Shown one piece after another: positions 47,597 through 57,119 of a DNA stretch of 64,000 nt (positions within the stretch are counted from its first letter, which is position 1; the number at the start of each line of letters is the position of its first letter). The notes beneath the pieces were generated by a model, which worked only from the letters and a program-made list of their open reading frames with translations, made no database searches and was not told the origin of the DNA. The DNA lies in the NCBI RefSeq assembly GCF_030732985.1, contig NZ_JASHJX010000014.1:1-64000 (forward strand), read 5' to 3'. Position numbers and translations under genes: made by a program. The stretch comes from Nioella sp. MMSF_3534 (GTDB lineage Bacteria > Pseudomonadota > Alphaproteobacteria > Rhodobacterales > Rhodobacteraceae).

Positions 47597-48692
47597 AGGT
47601 CTTCAGCTCCCTGTCGAAGCCGGTCAGGCAATCATGGCCTGTCTCGGTCATCAGAATGTCGTCCTCGATCCGCACCCCGATCTCCCCATCTCTGTAGAGA
47701 CCCGGCTCGATGGTGAAGACCATTCCGGGCTGTAGCGTCTCAAGATTTGAGGAGACAACGGTTGGGGCTTCATGGACCTCACGTCCAAGGCCGTGCCCCG
47801 TCTTGTGAAGGATCATGTCGGCATAGGGCGACGCAGCGAGCACCCCCGTCGCAGCCGAATCGACAGCGCCGATGGCATCCCCCGGTCGGGCAGCGGCGCG
47901 CCCTGCCTGGTTGGCCGCTAGAACGGTTTCATAGATCTTTGCGTGTTCCTCAGGCGCATGGTCACAGAAGACCGTCCGCGTGATATCGGCATGCATGCTG
48001 CCCCAACTGGCGCCAAAGTCGATCAGCAGGGCATCGCCCGGGCCAATGGTGCGCGCACTTGTGTCGCCATGTGGGTTCGCCGCTTCTTCACCGCTCAGCA
48101 CGATTGGCTCAAAGGCAAATCCCGTCGCCCCATGGGCCAGCATTGCAGCTTTCAGACGCCCCGAGATTTCATGCCCGCTGTGCCCGCAGATTCCGGCCAT
48201 GAGCGTTTCCTCGAGGGCCGTTTCGCTTATCTGGATCGCCTGGCGGAGCTCTGCGATTTCCGTATCGTCCTTGAGAAGGCGGAGCCTTGCCAATGTCGGA
48301 TCGGCATCGTGCAAGGCGTCGGCACCAAGAGCGCGGGCAAGCGCACGGTATTCGCTGGCGCGCATGCGCAACCCTTCGATGCCGAGCAGTCCGCCGCGCC
48401 CGATTCTGTCCGACAGCGCTGCAAAAGCCGATTCCGGCCGGTCGGAATCGTGCCAGTAGACGGTGATGGCGTCAGGCATGGCGGCAGACCATTTCTGGCG
48501 CTCCAGCGACGGCATCATCGCCAATGACTCTCCATCCGCGGTCAACACGTAGAGGGTCGGTCGTTCCATGAGGTGCAGGTTGACCCCGGTCAGGTAGGCG
48601 AGATTGGGGCCGGGCACGAAGGCCGCCGCCGCAAGGCCGGCCTCGCGGAGAAGCCGGGCGGCCCTGTCGCGCCTGTCTTTCAGGGTGGTCAT
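47589..48692 (-). CDS. M24 family metallopeptidase (Xaa-Pro peptidase type)
   Basis: 367 residues: a creatinase-type N-terminal domain (about 1-135) and the M24 'pita-bread' catalytic domain. All five metal ligands are present: Asp in LIDFG, Asp in HADITRT, His in TGHGLGREVHE, Glu in FTIEPG and Glu in VRIEDD. So it is an active metallo-enzyme, cutting an Xaa-Pro bond or a related amide. It overlaps GntR by 4 bp. The divergent operon encodes HyuA/HyuB and a CUT2 importer, so the real substrate may be the ring-opened product of a cyclic amide (inference). Confidence 0.9.
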   Translation of the reverse strand: MTTLKDRRDRAARLLREAGLAAAAFVPGPNLAYLTGVNLHLMERPTLYVLTADGESLAMMPSLERQKWSAAMPDAITVYWHDSDRPESAFAALSDRIGRGGLLGIEGLRMRASEYRALARALGADALHDADPTLARLRLLKDDTEIAELRQAIQISETALEETLMAGICGHSGHEISGRLKAAMLAHGATGFAFEPIVLSGEEAANPHGDTSARTIGPGDALLIDFGASWGSMHADITRTVFCDHAPEEHAKIYETVLAANQAGRAAARPGDAIGAVDSAATGVLAASPYADMILHKTGHGLGREVHEAPTVVSSNLETLQPGMVFTIEPGLYRDGEIGVRIEDDILMTETGHDCLTGFDRELKTYA

Positions 48693-49420
48693 GCCCCATC
48701 TCCGATATGCAGATCCATGCCATGGCCGAAGCGAGGGCCGAGTCCAGCCTGGATGACGCGGGTCTCAAACAGGATCGAATCGCGCACGGCTGCATCCGCA
48801 GCCTCAGGGTCACCTGCTGCCATGGCCTCAACGACGGCGGTCAGTCGGCGCACCGCCTCGTTGCGGTCCGCCCCCACAAGATGCGGGAAGAAGTAAAGCA
48901 GCTTCATGCGCACCGACGCATCCTGCGCTTCGAGAAAGTATTTTTCGAGGAAGCGGTTACGGGCCTTGGCAGCGATATGTCGGAACAGTCCTAGCTGCGC
49001 GCGAAAGGCGGGCTCCACCGCGCCATCCGCTAGGCTTTCGGCATAGGCGTCCACGAATGGCGCCAGTTCCGATTGGTCGATCTTGCCATGTTGAGCTGCC
49101 GCACGCACCAGCCCCCGCGACAGCAGGATGAAGGTGTCGAGAAAAGCCGCCTGGTTGTCGAGTGACAGGGGGGCAACGATGGATGTCCGGTTCTGCAGGA
49201 ACTGAACGAAGCCCTCGTTGGACAGGAGCAGCAGCGCCTCTCGAATCGGAGTGCGCGAGACTTCGTACTCCTTGGCCAGCGCGACTTCGTCGAGCGCGGA
49301 GCCAGGTTCCAGGTGCAGCCATTGGATGGCCTCCCTCAGTTTGTCACGCACGAGGATTGCGCCGCGCTTCTTCCGCTCTGGCGCGGTCTGGGTCGGGGGG
49401 GTGTTGGGTTTCTTCGTCAT
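48689..49420 (-). CDS. GntR-family regulator, FadR/FCD type
   Basis: 243 residues. N-terminal winged HTH (about 20-85; LHLEPGSALDEVALAKEYEVSRTPIREALLLLSNEGFV) and an all-helical FCD effector domain (about 95-225). ATG at 49420 is chosen; extension to 49579 would enter the divergent promoter and signal peptide gene. It is first in the minus-strand operon and divergent from the importer/HyuAB operon, with a perfect palindrome between them, so it likely represses both. Confidence 0.9.
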   Translation of the reverse strand: MTKKPNTPPTQTAPERKKRGAILVRDKLREAIQWLHLEPGSALDEVALAKEYEVSRTPIREALLLLSNEGFVQFLQNRTSIVAPLSLDNQAAFLDTFILLSRGLVRAAAQHGKIDQSELAPFVDAYAESLADGAVEPAFRAQLGLFRHIAAKARNRFLEKYFLEAQDASVRMKLLYFFPHLVGADRNEAVRRLTAVVEAMAAGDPEAADAAVRDSILFETRVIQAGLGPRFGHGMDLHIGDGA

Positions 49421-49441
49421 AAAATTATTCTTGCATAAAGT

Positions 49442-49456
49442 TTGCATAATGTGCAA
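49442..49456. promoter_or_regulatory. GntR operator between the divergent operons
   Basis: TTGCA-TAATG-TGCAA, a perfect inverted repeat with 5-bp arms, centred 29 bp from the GntR start and 51 bp from the binding-protein start. A further TTGCA half-site lies at 49431-49435. FCD-type GntR proteins bind short palindromes of this kind. Confidence 0.6.
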
Positions 49457-49499
49457 GGCTGAAGGTGAAGATGACAGAAACTTTCCTTGGGAGGTGAAG

Positions 49500-50486
49500 A
49501 TGAACACCCTGAAAACAACGCTTCTGGCCAGCGTGGCCGCGCTCTGCGCAGTCGGGGCCGCTTCGGCTGATGGAACCATCGCTTACTTCGCCTCGGCTTC
49601 TCAGAACGGGTTCAGCCAGGCCACATTCGAAGGGATCCAGGCGGCTGCGGCAGGGCGCGGCTATGATGCGGAGATGCTCGATGGTCAGTTCGATGCGGCG
49701 CTTCAATACGCGCAGATCGAGGACGCGCTCGCGTCGGGCCGTTTTGTCGGGATGATCATCGCGCCCAACGACTCGGTTGGAATCACCGGGGCGGTGGAGC
49801 AGGCGGTTGCCGAGGGTGTTCCGATCGGCACGGTGCTATTCCCCGTCGGCCCGGATCTCAATTCGCTGGAACCGCAGGTCGAGGGCCTGACGGTGACGGC
49901 GGCCTCTCCCCCCGTGGCCGGGGCGACCGTTCAGGCCGAAGCGGTGGTCGCGCATTGCGCCGATCTCGATCCCTGCAACGTGGTCATTATCATCGGCGCG
50001 AGGATCTTCCCCTTCGACAATCTGCGTCTTGAAACCTTCGAGGCTGTGCTTGGGCAGCATGAGAATATCGAGGTGGTTGCCGTTGGCGAGGGATACTATT
50101 CGCCCGATCCGAGCCTTCAGGCAATGACGGATATCCTCCAATCCAACCCGGAGGTTGATGTGGTTCTGTCGAATGCGGACCAGCATCTTGTCGGGGTGGA
50201 AATCGCGCTTGAATCGGCGGGGATGGACCTCGCGGAGGTCTACCTGTCCGGCGGCGGCGCTGCCGCGATTGCCATCGAGGCGATTCGAGAGGGCAGGTGG
50301 GACGCGACCCTCGCGTATTTCCCGCGCACCATGGGCGCGCTGGCAATGGAGCAGATTGCGAATGCAATCGAAGGCGAGCCTGTGACCCACGCCATCAACA
50401 TGGACGAGGCAGGCCCGATCGAGGCGATGATCGACCGCGCCGTGCTCGACGCAAACCCCGAATTCGTGGGTGAGTGGGAACAATAA
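49500..50486 (+). CDS. Ribose-type (CUT2) ABC binding protein
   Basis: 328 residues with a Sec signal (MNTLKTTLLASVAALCAVGAASA). Periplasmic-binding-protein type I fold (TIAYFASASQNGFSQATFEGIQAAA; MIIAPNDSVG; VVLSNADQHLVG), the family that serves RbsACB-type importers. GGGAGGTG precedes the ATG. It starts the operon that continues with HyuA, HyuB, ATPase and permease. Sugar is the family default, but the hydantoinase-like genes suggest a nitrogen heterocycle or ureide. Confidence 0.88.
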   Translation: MNTLKTTLLASVAALCAVGAASADGTIAYFASASQNGFSQATFEGIQAAAAGRGYDAEMLDGQFDAALQYAQIEDALASGRFVGMIIAPNDSVGITGAVEQAVAEGVPIGTVLFPVGPDLNSLEPQVEGLTVTAASPPVAGATVQAEAVVAHCADLDPCNVVIIIGARIFPFDNLRLETFEAVLGQHENIEVVAVGEGYYSPDPSLQAMTDILQSNPEVDVVLSNADQHLVGVEIALESAGMDLAEVYLSGGGAAAIAIEAIREGRWDATLAYFPRTMGALAMEQIANAIEGEPVTHAINMDEAGPIEAMIDRAVLDANPEFVGEWEQ

Positions 50487-50555
50487 AGTCGTCCGGCATC
50501 CGGGGCGTGCAAGTCGGTGCGTCCCGGCGGATTTCAAGACAAAGGGGCCAATCCC

Positions 50556-52583
50556 GTGACCAAGAAATACCGCGTGTCCGCTGATATCGGCGGCACTTTC
50601 ACAGATATTGTCTATCAGGATGTGTCGACCGGGCGCTGCGGCGCAACCAAGGTGCTGTCGACCCCGGACAATCCCGCGCTGGCCGTGCTCAAGGGCATTG
50701 ACGAGGTGCTTGGCGAAGACGGCGAGCTGGCATTCTTCGTCCATGGCACGACCGTCGGTCTGAATGCCCTGCTGACGCGGCGGGGGTCCAAGGTTGCGCT
50801 CGTCACCAACGAGAACTTCCGCGACATCTACACGATCCAGGGCAATGACCGGGGCGAGATCTTCTCGATCCAGTGGAACAAGCCCGAGCCGCTGACCGCG
50901 CTGGAACACACCTATACCGTTGGCGGTCGCCTGGCTGCGGATGGCGCGGAACTGTCCCCGGTGCGCCTGTCGGATCTGGACGCGCTGGTGACAGCCTGCG
51001 CGCGCGAAAACTACGAGGCGATTGCCGTATCGCTTCTGTTTTCCTTTAATAACCCCGCGCACGAACAGGCGGTTGGTGCCTACCTGAAGGAGCGTCTGCC
51101 GGATGTGCAGATCGTGCTTTCGCACCAGGTATCGCCCGAGTGGCGGGAATTCGAGCATACCTCGACAACGGTCACGGACGCCTATCTTGCCCCCGTCGTG
51201 CGGAAATACATCGCCACGCTGCAACGAGAAATGGGTGACCGCCTGCCCGAGGATGGCACGCTGCACGTGATGGAATCGAACGGTGGCGTGATGACCGCCG
51301 CGACGGCATCGGAAACCCCGCTACAGACGCTTCTTTCCGGTCCGGTTGGCGGAGCTATCGGCGGCAAGGCGCTCTCGGCGGCAACCGGGCGGGGCAACCT
51401 GATTTGTGTCGATATGGGAGGCACCTCCTTTGACGCTTCGCTTGTGATCGACGGTCTGCCCTCGACCTCGAACGAGGCCAAGCTGGAAGGTCTGCCGATC
51501 CAGATGTCGGTGGTCGATATCCACGTGATCGGCGCAGGTGGCGGGTCCATCGCCTGGACCGAGGCGGGCGCGCTGCGTGTCGGGCCGCAATCGGCGGGCT
51601 CCAAACCCGGCCCGGTCTGCTATGGCCTTGGCGGAACTGAACCTGTGGTTTCGGATGCGAACCTCGTTCTTGGGCGGCTGGACGGCGCCAACTTTTCTGG
51701 CGGTGAAATGACGCTGGACCGCGACGCAGCGGCGGATGCGCTGGCCTTGCTGGGACAGGGCTTCGGCATGAATGCCGAGGACATGGCGCAGGGTGTCATC
51801 GACATCGTCAATGCCAAGATGGCAGACGCGATCAGAACAATCACCATCCAGCGCGGTATCGACCCGCGTGACTTCTCGCTGGTGGCCTTCGGCGGGGCGG
51901 GGCCCGCGCAGGCGGCGGCGCTGGCCGAAGAGCTGGAAATCGGCGAGGTCATCATCCCCGTCCATCCCGGAGCATTCTCGGCCTGGGGCATGTTGCAGAC
52001 CGATGTGCGGCACGACTTCAAGGAAACGCTCTACAGCTTCTGGGACCAGATCGAGGTGGCCACCATCGAAGAGGCGTTCGAGCGGCTGGCGGAAAAAGGG
52101 CGAAGCTTCCTGTCTGACGAGGGCATCGGCGGCGATCGCATCGGCTTCGAACGCGCGATCGACTTCCGCTATTACGGGCAGGAATACGTGCTGACGATCC
52201 CGCTGCCCGACGGCCCCATCGACATGGATGCGGTTCGCGCCGATTTCGATGCGGCCTATGAACGGCAATATGGTCACAGCAGCCCCGAAAACCGGGTGGA
52301 AATGGCCAATATCCGTCTGGCAGCGCTCGGTCGGCTGGACCGACCAGACAACGCCCCTCCTGAACGCGCCGAAGCACGTCCGGCACGGGAACGTCCCGTG
52401 TGGTTTGCTGGCACCCCCAAACCCACGGCCATCATCGACCGCAATAGTATTGCCGAGGGCGACAGCGTGCACGGCCCGGCCATCATCGAGGAAGTGACCT
52501 CAACCACCCTTCTGCCGCCCGGATGGACAGCCCGGCTGATCGACGGCGGCCACATGACCCTCACCAAGGAGGCGATGGCATGA
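50556..52583 (+). CDS. Hydantoinase/oxoprolinase subunit A (HyuA)
   Basis: 675 residues. ASKHA-fold ATPase motifs [46 protein letters not shown] and GGAGPAQA. It lacks the NRP(R)LFDL oxoprolinase segment seen in the fused enzyme at 30500, so the substrate probably differs. Start GTG at 50556 follows AAAGGGG and gives the normal N-terminus. ATP-dependent ring-opening of a cyclic amide or an ATP-dependent carboxylation are the known options. Followed by HyuB with 4-bp overlap. Confidence 0.88.
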   Translation: MTKKYRVSADIGGTFTDIVYQDVSTGRCGATKVLSTPDNPALAVLKGIDEVLGEDGELAFFVHGTTVGLNALLTRRGSKVALVTNENFRDIYTIQGNDRGEIFSIQWNKPEPLTALEHTYTVGGRLAADGAELSPVRLSDLDALVTACARENYEAIAVSLLFSFNNPAHEQAVGAYLKERLPDVQIVLSHQVSPEWREFEHTSTTVTDAYLAPVVRKYIATLQREMGDRLPEDGTLHVMESNGGVMTAATASETPLQTLLSGPVGGAIGGKALSAATGRGNLICVDMGGTSFDASLVIDGLPSTSNEAKLEGLPIQMSVVDIHVIGAGGGSIAWTEAGALRVGPQSAGSKPGPVCYGLGGTEPVVSDANLVLGRLDGANFSGGEMTLDRDAAADALALLGQGFGMNAEDMAQGVIDIVNAKMADAIRTITIQRGIDPRDFSLVAFGGAGPAQAAALAEELEIGEVIIPVHPGAFSAWGMLQTDVRHDFKETLYSFWDQIEVATIEEAFERLAEKGRSFLSDEGIGGDRIGFERAIDFRYYGQEYVLTIPLPDGPIDMDAVRADFDAAYERQYGHSSPENRVEMANIRLAALGRLDRPDNAPPERAEARPARERPVWFAGTPKPTAIIDRNSIAEGDSVHGPAIIEEVTSTTLLPPGWTARLIDGGHMTLTKEAMA

Positions 52584-54280
52584 CCACCGCAGACCCGATC
52601 ACCACCGAAGTTGTCCGCAATTTCGTCATCTCCTGCGCCGAGGACATGAATGCCTCGCTCTGGCGGTCTGCCCATTCGGCGATCATCTACGAGGGCAAGG
52701 ACAGTGCGGTTGCGTTGATGGACGAGAATGGCAACATGCTCGGCCAATCCACCGGCGTGCCGCTGTTCATCGGGGCCATCGACGTCTGCGTGCGTCATGT
52801 GAAAGCCTATTATGAAGATGACATCCATGAGGGCGATGTCTTCATCATGAACGACAGCTACATGCAGGGCACCCACCTGCATGACGTGACCGCCATCGGC
52901 CCGATTTTCCACGAGGGCGATCTTGTGGGCTTCGGCGCGGCGCGCGCGCACTGGAACGATATCGGCGCGATGGACCCCGGCTCGACCATGTCCTCGACCA
53001 ATATCTACCAGGAGGGGTTGCGGCTCGGGCCGACCCGGATCGTGTCGCGGGGCAAGCCGGTGCGCGAATGGTATGATCACCTGAAGCTGAACACCCGGCT
53101 GGAAGGCGCCACCATCGGCGACCTGGGTGCGCAGATCGCGGCAATCCGCACGGGTGAACGGCGTCTGGGGCAGCTTCTGTCCAAGATCGGCGCCGATACC
53201 TATCGCGCCGCCTGCCAGAACATCTTTGAACAGGCGCGGCAGCTGGATCGAGAGGCCATCGCCGCGATCCAGGATGGAACGTGGAGCCGCGAGGGCTATC
53301 TCGACAACGACGGGGTCGGGACCGACCCGGTGAAGGTTGCGCTGACCCTGACGGTGAAGGGAGAGGAGCTGATCGTGGACCTGACCGGCACCTCTGGCCC
53401 GGTCGCGGGCTCGGTCAACTGCGGCGCAAGCCAGACCGAATCCCTGCTGCGGCTGGCCTACAAGACCATGATCTCACCGGAACGCGCGATCACCGGTGGC
53501 TCCTTCGAGACGATGAGCGTGATCCTGCCCGATGAATGCATGTTCAACGCCGGCGAACCTGCGGCCTGCGAATGGTATTTCACCGGGCTTGGACTACTGG
53601 CGGATCTCTTTATCTCCTGCCTGTCCGAGGCGATGCCGGAACGGTCCACCGCCGCGCATTACGGCGACTCGATGGTGGTGGGGTTCTTCTCGGTTGACCC
53701 CAAGCGGGGCCAGTGGATCTCGATCGAACCGACGGCTGGTGGCTGGGGCGGACGTGCCGACAGCGACGGGGAAAGCGCGCTGATCAACCTCGTGAACGGG
53801 GGCTTCCGCAACATCCCTGCCGAAGTAATGGAAACGAAATTCCCCGTGAGGCTGGAAGAATTCGCGATGCGCCCCGACAGTGCCGGACCGGGCCGCAACC
53901 GTGGTGGGCTTGGGGTCATCCGACGCTACAGGATGCTGGAGGACTGCTATGGCGCGATCTGGTTCGAACGGTCGCGGACCCCGGCTTGGGGCCTGAATGG
54001 CGGTGGCGAGGGCAAAGGCCCCGAGGTCAGCATCACCTTCCCCGATGGTGAGGCGGAAACACCGCTAAAGATGCGCGCGCGCGCCCTGCCTGCCGGAACG
54101 GTGGTTGAGACCAAGACCGGCGGTGGCGGCGGCAATGGCAATCCGATGGAGCGCGCTTTCGACAAGGTGGCGCGGGACGTGCGGCGCGGGCTTGTCAGCC
54201 GCGAGGCTGCGAAAGCCGACTACGGCGTGGTCATCGCCGATGACGGCACCGTGGACATGGCCGCTTCGGTGGCCCGGTGA
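52580..54280 (+). CDS. Hydantoinase/oxoprolinase subunit B (HyuB)
   Basis: 566 residues of the HyuB family: TTEVVRNFVISCAEDMNASLWRSAHSAIIYEGKD, FIMNDSYMQGTHLHDVT with metal-site residues, and the usual end RPDSAGPGRNRGGLGVIRRY. Partner of HyuA in one complex. AAGGAGG precedes its ATG. It overlaps the ABC ATPase start (GTGA), so the enzyme genes are inserted inside the transporter operon rather than beside it. Confidence 0.9.
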   Translation: MTTADPITTEVVRNFVISCAEDMNASLWRSAHSAIIYEGKDSAVALMDENGNMLGQSTGVPLFIGAIDVCVRHVKAYYEDDIHEGDVFIMNDSYMQGTHLHDVTAIGPIFHEGDLVGFGAARAHWNDIGAMDPGSTMSSTNIYQEGLRLGPTRIVSRGKPVREWYDHLKLNTRLEGATIGDLGAQIAAIRTGERRLGQLLSKIGADTYRAACQNIFEQARQLDREAIAAIQDGTWSREGYLDNDGVGTDPVKVALTLTVKGEELIVDLTGTSGPVAGSVNCGASQTESLLRLAYKTMISPERAITGGSFETMSVILPDECMFNAGEPAACEWYFTGLGLLADLFISCLSEAMPERSTAAHYGDSMVVGFFSVDPKRGQWISIEPTAGGWGGRADSDGESALINLVNGGFRNIPAEVMETKFPVRLEEFAMRPDSAGPGRNRGGLGVIRRYRMLEDCYGAIWFERSRTPAWGLNGGGEGKGPEVSITFPDGEAETPLKMRARALPAGTVVETKTGGGGGNGNPMERAFDKVARDVRRGLVSREAAKADYGVVIADDGTVDMAASVAR

Positions 54281-55785
54281 ACACTGGCGCGCTTCTCTCC
54301 CTGCGCGGCGTCGGCGTCCGGTTCGGTGACGTTGACGTGCTCTCCGGGGTGGATCTCGATATCCGCCCCGGAGAGATCCACGGCCTGATCGGAGAAAACG
54401 GCGCGGGAAAGTCGACTCTGGGGAAGGTGATCGGTGGATACTACCGCGCGACGAGCGGGGCAATTTCCGTCGATGGCCGTCACCAGGACAGATGGGACAC
54501 CCCAACCGCGTTGGAAAACGGTGTTGCGATCATGCATCAGGAACTTCAACTGGTGCCGGCGCTTAGTGTGGCACAGAATGTCTATCTTGGACTTGAAGAG
54601 AACTGGTTCGGCCTGTTGCGACGGTCCGAGCGGTCGCGTCTGGAGATGCTGATGGAGGACAGCGGGCTGCGGCTTGACCCCGACGCACCTGCTGCGAGCC
54701 TGACCATAGCCGAACAGCAGAAGGTCGAGGTTCTGCGCGCTCTGGCACGCGAGGCGCGCGTGATCGTGATGGATGAGCCGACGGCGGCCCTTTCCAAGAC
54801 CGAAGTGGATCAGTTGCACCGCATCATGCGCAGGCTTCGCTCCGAAGGGCGTTCCGTCGTCTACGTCACCCATTTCCTGAACGACATTCTGGAGGTCACC
54901 GACAAGGTGACCGTTCTGCGCAATGGTGAACTGGTCAAAACCGGCGAAACGGCGGATGAGAGCAAGCAGTCGCTCGTTTCGGCGATGCTGGGCGGCGTCA
55001 AGTCGGAAACGCTCTATCCTCCAAAGCCCCGCGATTTCGGAGACGTGCTCCTGTCGGTTCGCGATCTGAAATCCCCCAACGGGTCAAATGTCGAGCGGCT
55101 CGATATTCGGGCCGGAGAAATCGTCGGTTTCGCAGGTCTGATGGGCGCTGGCCGCACCGAGATCGCCCGCGCCATCACCGGCGCGGATCCGAGCACGGGA
55201 ACGGTAGAGGTGGCAGGAAAGCCATTGACGGAACGCTCGATCCGCGCCGCGACCGAGGAGGGGCTCGTCATGGTCCCCGAGGATCGACGCGGGCAGGGAC
55301 TTGTCATGACCTTGCCCGTGCGCGCAAATATCTCGCTGCCGCACCTCGCCCGGTTCTCGCGGGCCGGGATCGTGGACAAGAAGGGAGAATGGGCCCTCGC
55401 AGAGCGGTTGATCGACCGATTCAGCGTGCGTCCTGCCATCGTCGACGGAGACGTGTCCAACTATTCCGGCGGCAACCAGCAGAAGGTTCTGATCGGCAAA
55501 TGGCTGGCGGGGAATCCGAAGGTCTTGATCCTCGACGAGCCTTCTCGTGGGGTGGACGTGGGTGCACGCGAGGCCATCCACGCCGAAATTGCACGGCTTG
55601 CCCGGGAAGGCGTCGCGATCCTCGTCATTTCCAGCGAGATCGACGAAGTGCTCGGGCTGGCAACGCGTGTCTTTCTCGTCGATGACGGTCGGCTGGTGGA
55701 TGAAATCGACCCCGATGAGATCGGCGAGGCCGAGGTTCTGGCCGCGCTCTTCTCACATCAAGGATTCAAGGATAGCGTGGCATGA
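54277..55785 (+). CDS. Ribose-type (CUT2) double ABC ATPase
   Basis: 502 residues, two ATP-binding domains. Domain 1: Walker A GENGAGKST near 37-45, signature-like TIAEQQKVEVLRAL, Walker B VIVMDEPTAAL. Domain 2: Walker A degenerate GLMGAGRTE as in RbsA-type proteins, signature YSGGNQQKVLIGKWL, Walker B VLILDEPSRGVD. Start GTG at 54277. Energises the importer with the permease at 55782. Confidence 0.92.
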   Translation: MNTGALLSLRGVGVRFGDVDVLSGVDLDIRPGEIHGLIGENGAGKSTLGKVIGGYYRATSGAISVDGRHQDRWDTPTALENGVAIMHQELQLVPALSVAQNVYLGLEENWFGLLRRSERSRLEMLMEDSGLRLDPDAPAASLTIAEQQKVEVLRALAREARVIVMDEPTAALSKTEVDQLHRIMRRLRSEGRSVVYVTHFLNDILEVTDKVTVLRNGELVKTGETADESKQSLVSAMLGGVKSETLYPPKPRDFGDVLLSVRDLKSPNGSNVERLDIRAGEIVGFAGLMGAGRTEIARAITGADPSTGTVEVAGKPLTERSIRAATEEGLVMVPEDRRGQGLVMTLPVRANISLPHLARFSRAGIVDKKGEWALAERLIDRFSVRPAIVDGDVSNYSGGNQQKVLIGKWLAGNPKVLILDEPSRGVDVGAREAIHAEIARLAREGVAILVISSEIDEVLGLATRVFLVDDGRLVDEIDPDEIGEAEVLAALFSHQGFKDSVA

Positions 55786-56717
55786 CCAGAGCAAAAATGG
55801 CCAAATTCCTGCAGACTTATGCGGTGCTGATACTCATCGTGATCCTGATGGGGGTTCTGAGCTTTGCCTCCGACAGTTTTCTGACAACCCGCAATCTGCT
55901 CAACATTCTCAATCAGAATGCGCCTTTGGCGATCATGGCCTCGGCGATGACTCTGGTGATTATCGCTGGTGGCTTCGACCTGTCCGTCGGTGCGATCTTC
56001 GCCATCGGGTCGGTGGTCTCGGCATGGCTTGCGGTCAATGTGAACCCCTATCTCGGCCTGCTGCTGGCCCCCTTTGTCGGGCTTGCGCTCGGCTATGCAA
56101 ACGGGTTGGCCATCACCTTGCTTCGGGTGCATTCATTTCTTGCAACGATTGCTACTGCCTTGATCTTCAAGGGCATTGCCATTGCGCTGTCTGACGGGAG
56201 GCTCATCTCAGCCCGGATCGAGGGCTTCACTTGGCTGGGACGAGAACGTTTCTTGGGCGTCTTCAACGCGGTCTGGCTGATGGCGATCTTCGCTTTGGTG
56301 CTAAGCTTTGCGCTGACACGCACGACCTTCGGGCGGCAGGTTCTGTCGGTTGGTGGCAACGAGGAGGCTGCGATCCTGTCTGGCATTCGCACCAAGCGTG
56401 TGAAGATTGCAACCTTTGCGATCGCAGGTTTCGCCGCGGGTCTGGCCTCGATCATCACCACCTCGCGAGTGGCGCTTGGGCAGGCCTCTGCAGGCGAGGG
56501 AATGGAGCTGCAGGCCATTGCCGCTGTGATCCTCGGAGGCACCAGCATCTATGGCGGACAAGGCGCAGTCTGGCGCTCGGTCGCGGGGGTGTTCCTGCTG
56601 GCCCTGGTTAGCAATGGCTTCAACATTCTCAGCCTCGACCCGTTCCTGAGGGATCTGACGACCGGGATCATCATCCTTGCGGCCGTCGGGATCTCGGCGA
56701 TGGGACAACGAAGGTAG
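55782..56717 (+). CDS. Ribose-type (CUT2) ABC permease
   Basis: 311 residues with about eight to ten TM segments and the CUT2 motif IIAGGFDLSVGAIFA near 62-76. The later AIAAVILGGTSIYGGQGAVWRSVAGVFLLA is the conserved C-terminal loop of the family. Overlaps the ATPase by 4 bp; last gene of the operon. No clear terminator follows. Confidence 0.92.
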   Translation: MTRAKMAKFLQTYAVLILIVILMGVLSFASDSFLTTRNLLNILNQNAPLAIMASAMTLVIIAGGFDLSVGAIFAIGSVVSAWLAVNVNPYLGLLLAPFVGLALGYANGLAITLLRVHSFLATIATALIFKGIAIALSDGRLISARIEGFTWLGRERFLGVFNAVWLMAIFALVLSFALTRTTFGRQVLSVGGNEEAAILSGIRTKRVKIATFAIAGFAAGLASIITTSRVALGQASAGEGMELQAIAAVILGGTSIYGGQGAVWRSVAGVFLLALVSNGFNILSLDPFLRDLTTGIIILAAVGISAMGQRR

Positions 56718-57119
56718 GCCACCTTCGCCACGCAACAGCAAGCATTGGCGAATGCGGAATTGCCCCACAGGATTGCTTTGAGTGTGATGAAACCCATCCC
56801 TCACTGTGCAAGTTCATTTCGGAGAAACGCGTTCCTAACCCTGATGGTGATGGCGTTTTCGGAAGCCGCTCAGATTTCGGCGAGACAATGTGCGTCTATG
56901 AATGGAACGAGGGGCCGCGCAACTTCAGTTGCGTGAGAATCGAGTTTTAGCGCAATATCTGGGTAAAGGCGGTCTGCGAAACCCACTTCATAACTCGCAT
57001 CCAGCATCTTTCGGCTGCAGATGATCTTTGGGGCTTCAAGCCTTAGTGAGGGATGTTGTGAGGGGAATGAATCACAGACCCAAATTACTAAAGTATTGCA
57101 ACCATTTATCGGGGTGAGG
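56718..57119. other. Gene-free stretch bounded by an 11-bp inverted repeat, next to tRNA-Glu
   Basis: 402 bp with no supported gene and lower GC than its surroundings. CATCCCTCACT (56795-56805) recurs in inverted form as AGTGAGGGATG (57045-57055), enclosing 261 bp. No transposase, no obvious target duplication. It lies directly beside a tRNA gene, a common insertion place, so it may be a remnant of a mobile element. Confidence 0.4.
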
